A DNA stretch of 64,000 nt from Dyadobacter sandarakinus (GTDB lineage: Bacteria > Bacteroidota > Bacteroidia > Cytophagales > Spirosomataceae): positions 1,490,001-1,554,000 of the forward strand of contig NZ_CP056775.1 of assembly GCF_016894445.1 (NCBI RefSeq). The letters run 5' to 3'. A model generated the notes under the pieces. That model saw only the letters and a list, made by a program, of their open reading frames with translations. It was not told the origin of the DNA and made no database searches. This document shows, piece by piece, positions 62,561 through 64,000 of the stretch; positions within the stretch are counted from its first letter, which is position 1; each line of letters begins with the position of its first letter. The position numbers and the translations under genes are program-made.

Positions 62561-62986
62561 TCACGCGAAGGTATTGGGGTGCAGGCAGCTCTGCCAGTAC
62601 TGATAAATAACCTGAAAACGGCTTTTCAGCTCGGTAAAGTTGGTTTCTTTTTTGAAAAACCCCTGTATGGTATCATCGTAGGCAAGATTGATCACGCGCG
62701 GATCGTCCGCTGTGGTCAGGAAAATAAACGGGATCGCCTTTTTTTTCAGGTACTCGTTCCGTTCAATTCTGTCGCGCAGTTCGAGACCGTTCATAACCGG
62801 CATATTGATGTCGCACATAATGAGGAATGGCTGCTCCTGAGTAGTTTCCAAAAATATCAGTGCTTCCATGCCGTTCTCAAGGAAGATGACCGGGTTAGGG
62901 ATTTCCAGCTCCTCGATAATACTTTTGATTAAAAACTGATCGTCAACGTCGTCTTCAATTGAAATAATTGGCCCTCTTCTGGACAT
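62561..62986 (-). CDS. Single-domain response regulator
   Basis: The 141-residue protein is a lone receiver domain: acidic pair EDDVDD near the N-terminus, phosphoacceptor Asp59 (MCDINMPVMNGLEL), the switch Thr in FLTTADDP and the conserved Lys in FFKKETNF. With no output domain it probably acts by protein contact or as a relay. It lies 9 bp upstream of the sigma-54 regulator gene in the same orientation, so they likely work in one pathway. Confidence 0.92.
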   Translation of the reverse strand: MSRRGPIISIEDDVDDQFLIKSIIEELEIPNPVIFLENGMEALIFLETTQEQPFLIMCDINMPVMNGLELRDRIERNEYLKKKAIPFIFLTTADDPRVINLAYDDTIQGFFKKETNFTELKSRFQVIYQYWQSCLHPNTFA

Positions 62987-63173
62987 TCTTAGTATTGTTA
63001 GTTCAATCCGTTACAAATATCCAACATATTCAAACTATTAGCAATTTGCTTCTGTGCATTGTGCGGCCGCTGTCTTTTAATTTTTTAAATGCAAACCTGA
63101 GAACCCGCACCATCGGAAAGGCATGGAAAGCCTTTTCAGCAACAAGCCCCGGGAACGTTCCCAGGAACTTGCT

Positions 63174-63443
63174 TTATTCATACGCTACAAAAGACTCGTC
63201 TTTATAGCACCAGAGCCACCGCTCGCCAGGCTCAGCCGAAATCACCACAGGATGGCCTGAACGGTGAAAATGTTTGGTCATGTGCTTGGACGGCGAGCTG
63301 TCGCAGCACAGGGTGACGCCACAGGTCTGGCAGGTGCGCAAGTGCACCCAGCTGCCGTCGGTTTTTACACATTCTTCACAAATGAGCTCTGCCGGCTGCC
63401 GTACAGTCTCCAATGCATTGATATGCTCACAAACTCCTTCCAT
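63174..63443 (-). CDS. UBP-type zinc-finger protein
   Basis: The 89-residue protein is essentially one zf-UBP domain: CxH (Cys5, His7), CxxC (Cys22, Cys25), CxxC (Cys38, Cys41), then Cys46/47, His54, His58 or His60 and His64, with RSGHPVVISAEPGERWLWCY matching the family's C-terminal part. In eukaryotes this finger binds the free C-terminus of ubiquitin. Here the role is unknown. Its start codon abuts the stop of the thioredoxin-reductase-like gene with no gap, so the two are made together and probably function together. Confidence 0.88.
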   Translation of the reverse strand: MEGVCEHINALETVRQPAELICEECVKTDGSWVHLRTCQTCGVTLCCDSSPSKHMTKHFHRSGHPVVISAEPGERWLWCYKDESFVAYE

Positions 63444-64000
63444 TTATACTTCACTTAAATATTGATGAACAAAACTGATGGCCATAGAGCCCTCGCCTAC
63501 TGCTGAGGTCACGCGGTTCATAGCACCCGCGCGCACGTCGCCGGCCGCAAATATGCCTGGCGAGCTGGTTTCGAGCAGGTACGGGTCACGATCCATTTTC
63601 CAGATCTGCCTGAACCGGTGATGCGATTTCATTTCACGCCCCGTCTCTATAAAACCCTTGTTATTTTTGATGATCTCCAACCCGATCCAGTCCGTAAAGG
63701 GGCGTGCGCCGATAAAGATAAACAATGCATCGGCGGGAACGTCGCGCTGCTCGCCGGTATTCAGGTCTACCAGCCTGAGCGTTTCAAGATGGCCGTCACC
63801 GCTCGCCTCCACGATCTCGGTACAACCCAGCACGGTAATGTTCTCGGTACCTTTGATCTGGTCTATCAGGTACGACGACATGGAGGAGGTCAGGTCGGTT
63901 TTCCGGATCAGGATATACACATTTCTTGCAAACTTGGAAAGGTACATGGCAGCCTGACCCGCCGAGTTGCCGCCGCCCAGCACGTAGGCGTCCTTGTTGC
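63444..64000 (-). CDS. Thioredoxin-reductase-like FAD oxidoreductase, C-terminal part
   Basis: The frame is open to the window edge, so the N-terminus is missing; about 184 residues are visible. They contain the NADPH-binding loop VLGGGNSAGQAAMYL, DALFIFIGARPFTDW and the second FAD motif GIFAAGDVRAGAMNRVTSAVGEGSMAI, ending in HQYLSEV. This matches the thioredoxin-reductase-like class often found with an N-terminal cyclic-nucleotide-binding domain; the visible part does not include the redox CxxC region, so whether it reduces thiols cannot be told. The zinc-finger gene starts immediately after its stop. Confidence 0.88.
   Translation of the reverse strand, partial: NKDAYVLGGGNSAGQAAMYLSKFARNVYILIRKTDLTSSMSSYLIDQIKGTENITVLGCTEIVEASGDGHLETLRLVDLNTGEQRDVPADALFIFIGARPFTDWIGLEIIKNNKGFIETGREMKSHHRFRQIWKMDRDPYLLETSSPGIFAAGDVRAGAMNRVTSAVGEGSMAISFVHQYLSEV

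Noticed and set aside
62000-62932. Rightward 310-codon frame opposite the two response regulator genes
   Set aside because: It spans two well-supported genes and their junction; the residues look like no protein family.

Overview
The window reads as chromosomal DNA from a Bacteroidota of the order Cytophagales, probably close to Dyadobacter/Spirosoma (inference). The grounds are a SusC/SusD pair, two secreted proteins ending in type IX secretion (T9SS) sorting domains, promoters of the Bacteroidota type (TTTG - about 19 bp - TAnnTTTG), few Shine-Dalgarno sites, and many sugar-active secreted enzymes. I saw no rRNA, tRNA, CRISPR array, transposase or prophage. The DNA is gene-dense with many short or overlapping junctions.

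Layout. 1-5.1 kb: the end of an MFS transporter, a VOC protein, a YjbQ-family protein, a short divergent PurA paralogue, two small proteins (one DoxX-like gene with an apparent frameshift) and a GlxA-type regulator. 5.2-10.3 kb: secreted thioredoxin-like protein, esterase, GMC oxidoreductase, KTSC and SYLF proteins, Dps. 10.3-17.5 kb: a 1347-aa surface protein with 14 FG-GAP repeats and a T9SS tail, a cytochrome P450 and a CPA1 antiporter. 17.5-24.6 kb: a 5'-nucleotidase split over two genes, then SusD and a SusC with an unusual Pro/Ser/Thr-rich N-terminal linker. 24.6-29.7 kb: an unrecognised small protein behind a clear promoter, an M43-type secreted metalloprotease, DNA polymerase IV, and a two-domain protein ending in a diadenylate-cyclase-like domain. 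29.7-30.5 kb is non-coding. 30.5-37 kb: five glycosyltransferases around an MsbA-like ABC exporter. 37-47.8 kb: carbohydrate-related enzymes (sialate O-acetylesterase type, PQQ dehydrogenase with inserted cytochrome c, glycosidase-like protein, acetyl xylan esterase type, Gfo/Idh/MocA oxidoreductase) plus an RluF-type pseudouridine synthase. 47.8-55.1 kb: small proteins, electron transfer flavoprotein, a BFN/UVR protein and the housekeeping run ftsX-DUF3098-uppP-truB-ribF. 55.2-61.2 kb: a tight five-gene run of disulfide-reductase-like flavoprotein, ABC ATPase, fused permease/binding protein, EgtB and EgtD. 61.2-64 kb: a sigma-54 response regulator, a single-domain receiver, a UBP-type zinc-finger protein and the end of a thioredoxin-reductase-like enzyme.

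The most notable region is 55.2-61.2 kb. EgtB and EgtD are the core ergothioneine enzymes. Directly upstream, with overlapping ends, lies an OpuC/EgtUV-like ABC importer, and before it a pyridine-nucleotide disulfide reductase. Together they look like a unit for making, importing and possibly re-reducing ergothioneine. The binding domain of the permease fusion is in circularly permuted order: the part that is normally C-terminal comes first and the normal N-terminal part comes last, its end overlapping egtB. Other points of interest are the diadenylate-cyclase-like protein, the PurA paralogue with altered substrate loops, and the zinc finger directly joined to a thioredoxin-reductase-like gene.
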